Below are positions 1 to 8,181 of a DNA stretch of 64,000 nucleotides, piece by piece. Numbering within the stretch: position 1 is the first letter of the stretch; each line of letters begins with the position of its first letter. A program made the translations under genes and the position numbers. The stretch comes from Streptomyces sp. NBC_00704 (GTDB lineage Bacteria; Actinomycetota; Actinomycetes; Streptomycetales; Streptomycetaceae), in the NCBI RefSeq assembly GCF_036226605.1, contig NZ_CP109000.1:5514501-5578500 (forward strand), in the 5' to 3' direction. A model generated the notes under the pieces. It saw nothing but the letters and a program-made list of their open reading frames with translations, ran no database searches and was not told where the DNA came from.

Positions 1-675
1 GCGATCGCCCCGCAGGTACGCGTGGCCCGGGCGCTCGCCGAGGCCCGTCTGGACACCCCGCTGGTCGTCATGGACAACGACCTGGGGGACGGCACCCCGA
101 CCGTCACCTCCGACGCCCGCGCCGGCGCCCGCAAGGCGACGCGACACCTGCTCTCCCTCGGCCACCCGACGGTCCGGCACCTCGCGGGTCCGGCGGGCTG
201 GTCGTCGGCGGACCGCAGGGCGCAGAGCTGGCACGACACCCTCAAGGCGGCCGGGGCGCAGATCCACGCGCCCCTCTTCGGCGACTGGAGCGCCGACTCG
301 GGCTACGACCTGGGCCGCGAACTGGCCGGGGACCCCGCCGTCACCGCCGTCTTCGCGTCGAACGACCAGATGGCCCTGGGCCTGCTGCGCGCCCTCCACG
401 AGGCCGGACGCCGGGTCCCCGAGGACGTCAGCGTCGTCGGCTACGACGACATCCCGGAGGCCGCCCACTTCCTGCCCCCGCTGACCACGGTCCGCACGGA
501 CTTCACGGACATCGGCACCATTGCGCTGCGCACGCTCCTCGACCGCATGGACGCCGCACGGCACCCCGCCGACCCCTCGCGGCCCCCCGCCCCGGCCGCC
601 CCCGTCCCCGCTCCAGCCCTGACCCTGGTCCCCGTCGAACTGAAGATCCGCCGAAGCACCGCGGCCCGGACCTGA
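1..675 (+). CDS. LacI-family transcriptional regulator, C-terminal part (5' end outside window)
   Basis: The frame is open from base 1, so the N-terminal DNA-binding helix-turn-helix lies upstream of the window. What remains is the sugar-binding periplasmic-binding-protein-like domain of LacI/GalR regulators. The hallmarks seen are G-H-P-T-V, the A-V-F-A-S-N-D-Q-M-A-L-G-L-L segment and the V-S-V-V-G-Y-D-D-I-P strand with a following L-T-T-V-R. The tail after about residue 185 is Pro/Ala-rich and probably disordered. Such proteins normally repress sugar uptake or utilisation genes; the ligand and target operon cannot be told from this fragment. Confidence 0.9.
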   Translation, partial: AIAPQVRVARALAEARLDTPLVVMDNDLGDGTPTVTSDARAGARKATRHLLSLGHPTVRHLAGPAGWSSADRRAQSWHDTLKAAGAQIHAPLFGDWSADSGYDLGRELAGDPAVTAVFASNDQMALGLLRALHEAGRRVPEDVSVVGYDDIPEAAHFLPPLTTVRTDFTDIGTIALRTLLDRMDAARHPADPSRPPAPAAPVPAPALTLVPVELKIRRSTAART

Positions 676-836
676 AGCCGTCCGCCGGACACGCGAACGG
701 CGGCGGAGCCGACCCCCGGCCGACCCCACCGCCGCACACCCGCCCACGCGTTCACACGCACGCCTGCCCAGGTGCCCACCTGCCCACGTGCGCTCCCGCA
801 CGCCTCCGGAACCCACGGAGGCGCGGAGGGACGCCG

Positions 837-1124
837 TCAGCCGCCCACGTACCAGCTGAACCCGCCGTTGCTGGCCGCGACGGCGAGCAGCACGAGCCAC
901 AGCACCACGTCGACGACGCCGAGGACGATGCCGGCCTTCGCCATCCCGGCCCCGTTCCTGACGGACGCCTGACGCCGGGCGACGGCGCCGAAGACGATGG
1001 CCAGCGGGCCCAGGACGATGTTCAGAAGGAACAGCCCGACGATGCCGCAGCAAAGGCTGGCGATCGCGAGGCCGTTGGTGCGTGATCCGGCGGACGCGGC
1101 GGAAGAGCTGCCGTAACTCGTCAT
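837..1124 (-). CDS. DUF4190-type small membrane protein
   Basis: A 95-residue protein starting at an ATG (residues M-T-S-Y-G-S). A short Ser/Gly N-terminus is followed by two hydrophobic helices: one begins with G-L-A-I-A-S-L-C-C-G-I-V-G, the other covers A-G-I-V-L-G-V-V-D-V-V-L-W-L. The first helix with a Gly-rich turn and the intervening A-R-R-Q-A segment are typical of DUF4190 membrane proteins, common and functionally unassigned in actinobacteria. The longer reading frame upstream of this ATG looks non-coding. No operon partner is visible. Confidence 0.75.
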   Translation of the reverse strand: MTSYGSSSAASAGSRTNGLAIASLCCGIVGLFLLNIVLGPLAIVFGAVARRQASVRNGAGMAKAGIVLGVVDVVLWLVLLAVAASNGGFSWYVGG

Positions 1125-1440
1125 TGCACACTCCCGGTTGTCGGTTGCACGGACCGAACGGGTCACGCGCTCCTTACTTTCGGCTTGTGCGGACCGGATG
1201 CCCCGTGGAGACGCCGTCATGTCGACGGATCGTCAGATGCACGACACCGGAGTCCTGATGAGCCCGATCCCCGGCCGTCGACCTGTTCCGGGACGGATGC
1301 GCCCCGCCCCCCGCCGCCAGGCACTACAGTCGTTCGCTGTGCCGTGCGTCACATGGGGGTGACGCCCGGCGGGCGGCGGGCCGATGGCCCGGACGCCCGG
1401 AACGGCGGTGCCGGTGGCGCCGTGAGCTCTGGGGGGCTTC
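1125..1440. other. intergenic region between DUF4190 gene and TerD-nuclease gene
   Basis: About 316 bases with no convincing gene. It should contain the promoters of both divergent neighbours. A TACAGT -10-like hexamer lies near 1325, and a G-rich ribosome binding site (GGGGGG) immediately precedes the ATG at 1441. I see no strong hairpin or repeat. Confidence 0.4.
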
Positions 1441-3705
1441 ATGCACGAGATGGTCAAAGGCTCGAACGTGGCGCTCGCCGCGCTGAGCGACGACGCGGGT
1501 TCGCTGATCGCCGGCCTGAGCTGGGTCAGTCCGACCGGCGAGGGCGACGCCGACGTGTCGGTGCTCCTGCTGGACGCCGACGGCAAGGTCCGCAGCGACG
1601 CCGACTTCTGCTTCTACAACAACCCGGTCGCCGCCGACGGCAGCGTGCAACTGCTGGGCAAGACGCCGACGGACAGCGGTGACGAGGACCGCATCGGCTT
1701 CGACCTGACCGCGGTCCCCGCCGCCGTCGACCGCATCGTCGTGGCGGCGAGCCGCTACGAGGGGGCCGGCTTCGGCGAGCTGGAGGACCTGAAGGTCACG
1801 CTGTCCGACGCGAGCGGCGAGAGCCTCGTCGTGTTCGCCGTCGAGGATCCCGGCACGGTCAGCGCGATCATCTTCGGCGAGCTGTACCGACGCGGCGACG
1901 ACTGGAAGTTCCGCGCCGTCGGACAGGGCTACGACACCGGCCTCGTCGGTCTGGCGACGGACTTCGGCGTGAACATCGACGACGACGGGGGAGACGAGCA
2001 GGCGCGGGCCGACGGGCCCGCCGACACAACCGAAAGCCCCGAACCGGCCGAGAGCGGCGGGCCGGATGGGGGCGGCGGGCCGAGCGGGGGCGGTGCGTGG
2101 GCCGGGAGAGGGCTGTCGGCCGGAAACGGTGCGCAGGCCGGTCAGGCCGGTCAGGCCGTAGGGGCGCCGGCCGTCGAGCAGGACCCGAGGTTCACGCCGG
2201 GCGGCCTGGTGCCGGCCCCGCGCTCACCCGCGGGCGAGCCGGAAGCGGAACGGCCCGGGAACGCCGGGATTCCCGAACAGTCCGAACGGCCCGAACGGCC
2301 CGAACGGCCCGAACAGCTCGGACAGCCTGGGCAAGCCGGGAGGCCCGGTAGGTCAGGGAGGGCGGCACGGCCGCGCACCGCGAAGAAGAAGGTCACCGTG
2401 CCCAGGGCGGCGAGGAAGTCCCTGGCCGACAACGACTCCTGGAAGCAGGCCAGACTCTTCCCGGTGTCGGCGCTCAAGAGCGACCGGGACCGCGAGACGC
2501 GGGCCACTTCGGTACTCCTGTCGGTGATGGCGCAGGTGCCGGAGTTCGGCCGCAGGCTCACGGCCGCGTTCGGAGCGCCGGCGGGCCGTATGGAGACGTT
2601 CACGGAGGTCTCCCTCCCGCACGGCGACACCCCGCGACGCCCCGACGGGATCATCCGCGTCGAACGCGCCGGGAAACTCTGGACCGCGCTGGTCGAGACC
2701 AAGACCAACGGCAACGGCCTCAAGCCCGAACAGGTGCAGGCGTACGCGGACATCGCCGCCCGCCGCGGCTACGAGGCCGTGATCACGCTGTCGAACGACG
2801 TCGCGCTGGAGGGCAGCCCGCTCGTCGACGTCAAGACCGACGGCCGGCGCAAGCACAAGGTCGCCCTGCGCCACCTGTCCTGGGCCGAGGTCACCCACGT
2901 GGCGCAGATGCTCATCCGCCACGAGGGCGTCGGGGACCGGACCCATGCGTGGCTGCTCCAGGAACTCCTGCACTATCTGCGGCACGAGAACTCCGGCTGC
3001 CACGGCTTCCAGAACATGGGGGCGGCCTGGGTGCCCGTCCGCAACGGGATCGACGACGAGACCCTGTGCCAGGGCGACCCGCGCGCCCTGGAGGTCGTCG
3101 AAAGCTGGGAACGGCTCATCCGGCAGATCTGCCTCAGCCTCGGCGGCGAACTCGGACAGAAGGTACTGCCCGTCCAGCGGGCCAGACGCGGAGCCGATCC
3201 GCGAACCCGCCGGGCCCGCCTGGCCGACCAGCTCTGCCTCGACGGGCGACTCCAGGCCGAACTCCGGATCGAGGGCGCACCCGGAATCCTGGGAGTCACC
3301 GCCGACCTGCGCACCGGCAGGCTGCGGACCTCCGTCGAGATCCCCGCCCCCGAGCAGGGCTACCCGTTGACCTGGGCCAAACGCCTCGTCCGCCATCTGG
3401 CGGAGGCGCCCGCGGACCTGCACGTCGAAACCCTCGTCGAAGGAGAGACCGGCGGACCGCGGGGAACGCTGGAACGACTGCGCCCCGAACCGGCGGACAT
3501 GCTCCCCAAGCAGCCCGACACCCGCATCACCGGCTTCCGCCTGTCCCTGTTGAAGAGCATGGGAAGCAGCCGCGGCAACGCCGAATCCGGCTTCATCCGC
3601 AGCGTCGACGACGCGGTGCACCGCTTCCACAGCACCGTCGTCGTCCCCCTGGACCGCCTGACGCCCCGCCAGACACCGGCGGAGGACCGCGTCACAACCG
3701 CATGA
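1441..3705 (+). CDS. TerD-domain protein fused to a PD-(D/E)XK nuclease-like domain
   Basis: A 754-residue protein with three parts. Residues 1-190 are a TerD-type calcium-binding stress domain (M-V-K-G-S-N-V, then D-A-D-V-S-V-L-L-L-D-A-D-G-K and D-R-I-G-F-D-L). Residues about 190-325 are a Gly/Pro/Glu-rich linker with R-P-E repeats. From about 330 there is a basic segment and then an alpha/beta domain with the nuclease signature D402 ... E419-x-K421 in the context R-P-D-G-I-I-R-V and L-V-E-T-K, preceded by an F-T-E-V strand. The remaining C-terminus (about 500-754) is unassigned. Ordinary TerD proteins are about 190 residues and work in Ter chemical-stress and phage-defence networks. The fusion suggests a stress-triggered nuclease effector; that role is inference. 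Confidence 0.8.
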   Translation: MHEMVKGSNVALAALSDDAGSLIAGLSWVSPTGEGDADVSVLLLDADGKVRSDADFCFYNNPVAADGSVQLLGKTPTDSGDEDRIGFDLTAVPAAVDRIVVAASRYEGAGFGELEDLKVTLSDASGESLVVFAVEDPGTVSAIIFGELYRRGDDWKFRAVGQGYDTGLVGLATDFGVNIDDDGGDEQARADGPADTTESPEPAESGGPDGGGGPSGGGAWAGRGLSAGNGAQAGQAGQAVGAPAVEQDPRFTPGGLVPAPRSPAGEPEAERPGNAGIPEQSERPERPERPEQLGQPGQAGRPGRSGRAARPRTAKKKVTVPRAARKSLADNDSWKQARLFPVSALKSDRDRETRATSVLLSVMAQVPEFGRRLTAAFGAPAGRMETFTEVSLPHGDTPRRPDGIIRVERAGKLWTALVETKTNGNGLKPEQVQAYADIAARRGYEAVITLSNDVALEGSPLVDVKTDGRRKHKVALRHLSWAEVTHVAQMLIRHEGVGDRTHAWLLQELLHYLRHENSGCHGFQNMGAAWVPVRNGIDDETLCQGDPRALEVVESWERLIRQICLSLGGELGQKVLPVQRARRGADPRTRRARLADQLCLDGRLQAELRIEGAPGILGVTADLRTGRLRTSVEIPAPEQGYPLTWAKRLVRHLAEAPADLHVETLVEGETGGPRGTLERLRPEPADMLPKQPDTRITGFRLSLLKSMGSSRGNAESGFIRSVDDAVHRFHSTVVVPLDRLTPRQTPAEDRVTTA
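2283..2318 (+). repeat. 9-bp tandem repeat in linker of TerD-nuclease gene
   Basis: About four head-to-tail copies of CGAACGGCC, the last one imperfect, encoding R-P-E repeats in the disordered linker. The copy number should be free to vary without a frameshift because the unit is a multiple of three. Confidence 0.7.
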
Positions 3706-3825
3706 CCCGCGACAAGATCCGGCGTTCTGCGTTCTTCGTCCTGCGCACGACGATCAGGCGTGCGGCATAGCGTGCGGCATGAAGGGGCGGGCGCGAGGCG
3801 CGCGACATGAGGGGGGAAGCGGCCG

Positions 3826-4368
3826 TTGTGGGAGCAGGTCCCGGCGTTGCTGGGCGTGGTGGTCGGAGCGGCGAGTTCGTACGTGGCGACGAACATCGTG
3901 GAACGGAACCGCTGGCGACGCGGCCGGGCCGAGCGCTGGGACGCGAAACGGCTGGAGGCCTACGCGTCCTACGCCAACATCCTGAAGCAGCAGCTGAGCA
4001 TCGCGCAGCGCATGGGCGCGGCGAGGGGCTTTCCGCACGCGGCGGACCCGCTGGACCTCGACGCGGGCCTGGCGCAGCTCGCGGAGAACGAGGCGCGGCG
4101 GGCGGCCGACTGGGAGTCCGTGCTGCTGATCGGGGACGCGGAGACGATAGGCGCGGCGCGCAAGTGGCACGAGGCGGTGTGGAACGTCGAGCTGTACGCG
4201 CGCGGCCTCAAGGACGACCATGCGGGCTGGACCAGGGCCGTGCAGCAGGTGAGCCGGGCGCGGGACGCCTTCTACGCCCTGGCCCGACGCGACCTGGACA
4301 TCGCGGGCCCGCCCCCGCCGTCCGGCAACTGGCCCCGAGCCTGGCAGCAGGAGGGCGGGCCCACCTGA
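3826..4368 (+). CDS. membrane-anchored helical protein, unknown function
   Basis: A 180-residue protein. A TTG start at 3826 is chosen because GGGGGGAAG lies about seven bases upstream. The N-terminus is one hydrophobic helix (V-P-A-L-L-G-V-V-V-G-A-A-S-S-Y-V-A), followed by a basic stretch (R-N-R-W-R-R-G-R) and a long helical, charged cytoplasmic region ending in a Pro-rich tail. I do not recognise a named family. The layout (short N-terminal anchor, R-x-x-A-Y-x-x-Y-A helix, about 110-150 residue helical domain ending in D-L-D-I-A) is also seen in the proteins at 7095-7736 and 9924-10469. It may be a distant member of the same group. Confidence 0.65.
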   Translation: MWEQVPALLGVVVGAASSYVATNIVERNRWRRGRAERWDAKRLEAYASYANILKQQLSIAQRMGAARGFPHAADPLDLDAGLAQLAENEARRAADWESVLLIGDAETIGAARKWHEAVWNVELYARGLKDDHAGWTRAVQQVSRARDAFYALARRDLDIAGPPPPSGNWPRAWQQEGGPT

Positions 4369-4404
4369 CGGGGAGCGCCCACCAGCTGGGCCAGCCCCGG
4401 AACG

Positions 4405-4468
4405 TGACCGCATGACCGCATGACCGCATGACCGCATGACCGCATGACCGCATGACCGCATGACCGCG
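4405..4468 (+). repeat. 8-bp tandem repeat (TGACCGCA) x 8
   Basis: Seven perfect consecutive copies of TGACCGCA and an eighth ending in G, just downstream of the convergent end of the preceding gene. Each unit contains a TGA stop and an ATG across the unit boundary. It looks like a simple-sequence array produced by slippage, with no spacer structure. Confidence 0.95.
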
Positions 4469-4563
4469 TGGGGTGTCGGGCCTGGCCTTCGCGAACCCGC
4501 AAACAGGGAAGGAGAGTGTACGGATCGCCGCTCAAGGGAACGTCGGCGGCGCTCCCGCGCCGA

Positions 4564-4818
4564 TCAGGGCAGGTCGTCACACAGGGCGTGCACCAGCTCC
4601 TCGAGGCTGCCGACTTCCTCTTCGGCCGTTTCGAGGACTCTGCGGTCGAGTGCCACCACCCGCTCCTGAGCCTCGATCGCCGCGGTGTCCGGATGCGCCT
4701 GTGCCCTCATGTGGGCGAGCTTCGCCTCGTCCTCCGTCAACTCCCTGAGAAGCCCCTGCCGTCGCTGCTTGGCCCGCTCCAGCTTGGCCCTGGCCGCCTT
4801 GCACTGTTCCGGAGGCAT
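4564..4818 (-). CDS. small coiled-coil protein, unknown function
   Basis: An 84-residue protein. The start at 4818 (M-P-P-E-Q-C) is preferred because GGGAG lies five bases upstream; an in-frame ATG at 4830 would add four residues. The whole sequence is Ala/Glu/Arg/Lys-rich with heptad-like spacing (K-L-E-R-A-K-Q-R-R-Q-G-L-L, then A-I-E-A-Q-E-R-V-V-A-L), so it should form one or two long helices. It has no signal or membrane segment and no family I can name. It is monocistronic as far as can be seen. Confidence 0.55.
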   Translation of the reverse strand: MPPEQCKAARAKLERAKQRRQGLLRELTEDEAKLAHMRAQAHPDTAAIEAQERVVALDRRVLETAEEEVGSLEELVHALCDDLP

Positions 4819-4954
4819 GCCGACTCCCATCCGTGAGACGTCACTTCAGCCTCCCGGACCACCGGCGGCCCCGCACGCCGGCCTGGCCCGAGCGGGCGGG
4901 AGGCGTGCGGACAGGCATCACGGCGACAAGGAACACCCAAGTCCCCCAGAACTC

Positions 4955-5055
4955 GGAGCCCGAAGCCGGATCCCGAAGCCGGATCCCGAAGCCGGATTTC
5001 GAATCTGGGGCCGGAAGCCGGAGCCGGAAGCCGGAGCCCGAAGCTGGAGCCCGGG
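4955..5055 (+). repeat. degenerate 12-bp repeats (CCCGAAGCCGGA)
   Basis: Roughly eight tandem, diverging copies of a 12-base unit around CCCGAAGCCGGA, with variants such as GCCGGAAGCCGG and CCCGAAGCTGGA. They lie upstream of the DUF3761 gene. An open frame runs through them (repeating P-E-A-G residues), but there is no ribosome binding site, so I treat the array as non-coding. Confidence 0.7.
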
Positions 5056-5152
5056 ACAAGGTCACAACTGAGTCACTCTCTTCACGAATCCCTCACATGT
5101 CACGTGCCCCCGTAGGTAGTTTCACCCCTCACGTACTTCGACAGGGGGCCCC

Positions 5153-5674
5153 GTGAGCTACTACCAGCCTCAACCGCCGTTCCAGCCTCCGCCGGGACCG
5201 CCGCCCGTCCGCCCCGCCCCCAAATGGGCCCGCAAGCGCTTCGTCCTCCCCGCCCTGGGCCTCGCGTTCGTCATCGGCCTGGCAGGCGCGGGCGGCGACG
5301 ACCAGAACCCGAACGTGACGAAGACGGCCGCCAACGACAGGGCGCAGCCGACGGTCACGACCACGGCGACGGCGACGGTCACCGCGACCGCCACGGCGAC
5401 GGAGACCGCGAAGCCGAAGCCGGCGCCGACCGTCACGGAAACGGTCAAGGTCAAGGTGACCGTCACCGCCCACGCCGCAGGGGCGGGCACGGGATCGGGC
5501 GGGGGTTCGACGTCCGGCGGCTCGTCGTCCGGCGGCGGCTCCGGCTCGTCGGGCGGCTCCAGCTCCGACGGCAACGGCGCCACGGCCCTCTGCAGGGACG
5601 GCACTTACTCCTACGCCGCCCACCACCAGGGAGCCTGCTCCCACCACGGCGGCGTGTCCGTCTTCTACCGGTAG
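5153..5674 (+). CDS. DUF3761 cell-envelope protein
   Basis: A 173-residue protein with a GTG start preceded by AGGGGGCC. Residues 1-25 are a Pro/Gln-rich cytoplasmic head. A basic patch (K-W-A-R-K-R) leads into one membrane helix, then a long Thr/Ala/Val stretch of repeated T-A-T-A and K-V-T-V motifs. A Gly/Ser linker follows, then a C-terminal DUF3761 module with two Cys and the signature C-x-D-G-T-Y-S ... G-A-C-S-H-H-G-G-V. The module is thought to be extracytoplasmic; its function is unknown. The composition suggests a wall-spanning spacer that displays the Cys/His module outside the cell. Confidence 0.8.
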   Translation: MSYYQPQPPFQPPPGPPPVRPAPKWARKRFVLPALGLAFVIGLAGAGGDDQNPNVTKTAANDRAQPTVTTTATATVTATATATETAKPKPAPTVTETVKVKVTVTAHAAGAGTGSGGGSTSGGSSSGGGSGSSGGSSSDGNGATALCRDGTYSYAAHHQGACSHHGGVSVFYR

Positions 5675-5755
5675 GAAAAGCACGCCAGGTGCGGGCCGCC
5701 CCCCGTGGCCCGCACCGCACCGAGACCCGGACGGGCACCACCGGCACCGCGAAGC

Positions 5756-6340
5756 TCAGGCCACGGACGCCCTGAAGGGATCGGTGGGGACGATCGCCAC
5801 CTCGTCGAAGAGCTGTTCCAGGGCCTCGTGTCCGTGTTCCCGCCGGAACGCGATCTCGGCGCCGGTCACGGGCAGCGCCCACAGGATGCGAGCACGTCCG
5901 CCGGGCAGCGGGCAGTGCTCGAGGTCGGGACCGTGGAGATAGGGCAGGCTGATCAGCAGATGGTCACAGGCCGAGCCCGGAACCCACGGTTCACCGATCG
6001 GCATGCTGTGCTCCACGTCCAGCGGATGCCCTGTGCAGTGGTAGTACGCGATCATCGCCAGCAGCTCGACGAACCGCTCGTCACGGACATGCGCGGTCAT
6101 GACGAACTCAAGGCCGTCCCCGTCCCGTTGCATCGCGCCCCAGCACCCGGCGGTCACATAGGCCCAGCAGTCGCTCCGGGGACCGGGCGCCACGACGAAC
6201 ACACGCAGCCCGGGCACCGCCGCCCGCCGCTCCGGCCCGAGGTCGCAGCCGACGGCCTCCACGGCATGCCCCACGAAAAACGCCCGCACATGCGACTCGA
6301 AGACCCCTGCGGCCACCTGCCTCGACTCAGTCACCGCCAC
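5756..6340 (-). CDS. suppressor-of-fused (SUFU) domain protein
   Basis: About 194 residues from a GTG at 6340; a second GTG two codons later is possible. The fold resembles bacterial SUFU-like proteins: an early F-F-V-G-H segment, R-V-F-V-V-A-P and W-A-Y-V-T-A-G-C-W strands, H-x-L-D-V-E-H-S-M-P-I-G-E-P-W, then L-L-I-S-L-P-Y and a C-terminal helical end with L-F-D-E-V-A-I-V. In bacteria SUFU domains often act as immunity proteins in polymorphic toxin systems or as accessory proteins. No toxin gene is adjacent here. It is divergent from the zinc-ribbon gene at 6434. Confidence 0.7.
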   Translation of the reverse strand: MAVTESRQVAAGVFESHVRAFFVGHAVEAVGCDLGPERRAAVPGLRVFVVAPGPRSDCWAYVTAGCWGAMQRDGDGLEFVMTAHVRDERFVELLAMIAYYHCTGHPLDVEHSMPIGEPWVPGSACDHLLISLPYLHGPDLEHCPLPGGRARILWALPVTGAEIAFRREHGHEALEQLFDEVAIVPTDPFRASVA

Positions 6341-6433
6341 ATCATCCCAAGGGCGCCCACCCGCCCGGTTCGAAGCCCTTGCTGACAGGCGGTATCCACA
6401 GAACCATGGTGCGGTCGCCCTGCGGAGGAGAGG

Positions 6434-7000
6434 ATGCAAGCGAGTGCCGACGATCCAGAGCACGATGGGGCGGAAATGAAGCAGGGGGAAGCACGCGAAG
6501 CCTGGGGGGCGGAGGCGTATTCGATCCTCGTAGGCGTAGCGCGGACGTACCACGCGGTGATCACCTACAAGCAGCTGGGGGAGGAGGTCCAGACCCGGAC
6601 CGGCATCCGGACCAAGAGCCTCCTGCAGAACTGGATCGGCCCGGTTCTGGGATCGGTGGTGCGTGAAGCCCACCGTCGCGGCGACCCGCCCCTGACAGCC
6701 CTCGTCGTGCACACGGACGACGGCAAGGTGGGAAGCGGCTACAAGGAAGTCCTGGCGGTCGCCGGACAAGCGCCGGTGGACGACGAACTGGAACGTGAGC
6801 ACCACGCCGCCAACGCCCGCCTCGCCTGCTACCGCCACTTCGGGGCGACCATGCCCCCGGACGGCGGCGCACCGGCCCTCGCCCCAAGACTGCAAGCCGC
6901 CGTCGAGCGCCGCCGCGAACGCACGGAGAAGCCGCCCCGCATATGCGAGCACTGCTTCGTCCAACTGCCCTCAACGGGCCTCTGCGACGCATGCGGATAA
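6434..7000 (+). CDS. unknown protein with C-terminal zinc ribbon
   Basis: 188 residues, ATG start with GGAGG five bases upstream. Residues about 20-110 form a compact domain beginning W-G-A-E-A-Y-S-I-L-V-G-V-A-R and containing Y-K-Q-L-G-E-E-V and a central W-I-G-P-V-L-G helix. Its spacing suggests a winged-helix-like fold, but I cannot name the family. The last 20 residues carry a C-E-H-C ... C-D-A-C zinc ribbon. No partner gene is on the same strand; the SUFU gene is divergent with about 90 bases between. Confidence 0.65.
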   Translation: MQASADDPEHDGAEMKQGEAREAWGAEAYSILVGVARTYHAVITYKQLGEEVQTRTGIRTKSLLQNWIGPVLGSVVREAHRRGDPPLTALVVHTDDGKVGSGYKEVLAVAGQAPVDDELEREHHAANARLACYRHFGATMPPDGGAPALAPRLQAAVERRRERTEKPPRICEHCFVQLPSTGLCDACG

Positions 7001-7094
7001 CCGACGAACGCGCTTCCTCCCGAAGCGACGCGACTACGAACTCGGAAGAGCTGGTGCCGACTTGGACGCAAGCCCCCCACTGGTGAAATATCCC

Positions 7095-7736
7095 TCAATC
7101 CACCTCAAGGGCCTCGCGCTCGGCGGCGAGAAGCCGCTCCAGGTGTTTCCGCGAGCTGTCGAGCGTGGCGAGCATCTGCGTACGAGCCTGTCCGAAGTTC
7201 GCGTCGACCTCCACGCCGAGGTCATGTCGCAGCGCCACCCTCAAGAGGTAGACGCCATCGGACATGGAGCCACTGAACCACGTCCTCGCCCGCGCGTAGG
7301 CCGCGTTCGGGTCAGGGCTGTGCGGCAACTGCTTGACGACTGAGTACCCGACTCCCAGGCCCCTGTTCAAGGCGGAGGCAACTTCCAGAACGTCCTTCGG
7401 CAACGCCATCTGCGCCTGTGCGTACTGGTCGGCCCAAGCGTCCTTTGCGGCGTCCAGGACCGCCGGCTCGCTGCTCTCACCCCGCTCGGCTGCCCGGACG
7501 GCGTCTCGGGCGGCGATCCGGTACGCGCGAGCCGTGGTGTTCAGCAGGGCATAGAGATCGCGCTTGGCTTGCAATGCCTGATCGGCGCGCAGCTCAGCCC
7601 GTTCAAGATCGGCGCGCTGATTCTGCTCCGCGGCCTGGGCCCGGCTCGCGCGCTGACTGAGCACCGCCCCACCCAGAGTCCCGCCCAGCGTCCCCCCGAC
7701 GCTGATGAGCGCGACAGCAAGAGTGGTGACATCCAC
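7095..7736 (-). CDS. membrane-anchored helical protein (paralogue of 9924-10469)
   Basis: 213 residues from a GTG at 7736, chosen because GGGGGA lies four bases upstream; the frame extends further but lacks a ribosome binding site. One N-terminal membrane helix (A-V-A-L-I-S-V-G-G-T-L-G-G-T-L) is followed by a helical coiled-coil region rich in Ala, Arg and Glu. The segment A-K-R-D-L-Y-A-L-L-N-T-T-A-R-A-Y aligns with A-R-R-S-C-Y-V-A-L-N-I-A-A-R-L-Y of the element-borne protein at 9924-10469, and both continue with Q-A-Q-M/E-A-Q-M and L-R-H-D-L motifs. Function unknown. It is the last chromosomal gene before the integrated element. Confidence 0.7.
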   Translation of the reverse strand: MDVTTLAVALISVGGTLGGTLGGAVLSQRASRAQAAEQNQRADLERAELRADQALQAKRDLYALLNTTARAYRIAARDAVRAAERGESSEPAVLDAAKDAWADQYAQAQMALPKDVLEVASALNRGLGVGYSVVKQLPHSPDPNAAYARARTWFSGSMSDGVYLLRVALRHDLGVEVDANFGQARTQMLATLDSSRKHLERLLAAEREALEVD

Positions 7737-7884
7737 GTGATCCCCCAACCCGTCGATTCCGACTGCCCAGGGAACATCCTGCCCGGCGGCGTGAGCATCG
7801 CCAGCGGCAATACTCCAAGATCCCGCCCACGAACCCCGACATACGCCCTCTCCGGGCTGCGCTGCATCAGCCTGCACATACGCG

Positions 7885-7924
7885 AAGACCCCGGCCTCAG
7901 CGTTTCCGCTGGTGACGGGGTCTT
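7885..7924 (-). terminator. tRNA-Arg transcription terminator, displaced copy
   Basis: A nine-base stem (AAGACCCCG pairing with CGGGGTCTT) followed by T/A residues. It sits just beyond the displaced tRNA 3' half. The same hairpin with a diverged loop stands downstream of the intact tRNA at 30191-30230. Confidence 0.75.
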
Positions 7925-7937
7925 TGGGCACCTAATT

Positions 7938-7987
7938 CAAGGTGCCCCCGGCAGGATTCGAACCTGCGCACACGGCTCCGGAGGCCG
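7938..7987. repeat. attL: 50-bp direct repeat, displaced 3' half of tRNA-Arg
   Basis: 50 bases identical to 30244-30293. They cover the tRNA-Arg anticodon stem and loop through the 3' end; the next base differs (C at 7988, T at 30294). The similarity continues to the left as far as 7872 at about 90%. This is the scar expected when an element enters a tRNA gene and supplies its own copy of the 3' half. Confidence 0.93.
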
Positions 7988-8047
7988 CTTGGGTATCAGG
8001 CAACGTTGCTGGTCACAGTCTTCTAGATGCTTTGTTGGCTGCGGCTT

Positions 8048-8067
8048 GTCCACAGATAGTCCACGGC
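8048..8067 (+). other. candidate integrase arm site near attL
   Basis: GTCCACAGATAGTCCACGGC matches 30125-30144 (GTCCACGCATAGTCCACAGC) at 17 of 20 bases, in the same orientation. Both lie inside the element, 60 and 100 bases from the att cores. Each contains two GTCCAC half-sites. Arm-type binding by Int or Xis is inference. Confidence 0.45.
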
Positions 8068-8181
8068 GTCCTGACCGTTGTTCTGCGGGCCCGCTCGTTG
8101 TTGGAGCGGCTGCGGGGGCGCGGGCGCGGGCCTTGCGAGCTGGCAAGCGGACGAGGGTCGTGGCTTCCGATGCTAATCATT

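Noticed and set aside
4405..4468. Possible CRISPR array
   Set aside because: Units are contiguous 8-mers with no spacers and no cas genes nearby.
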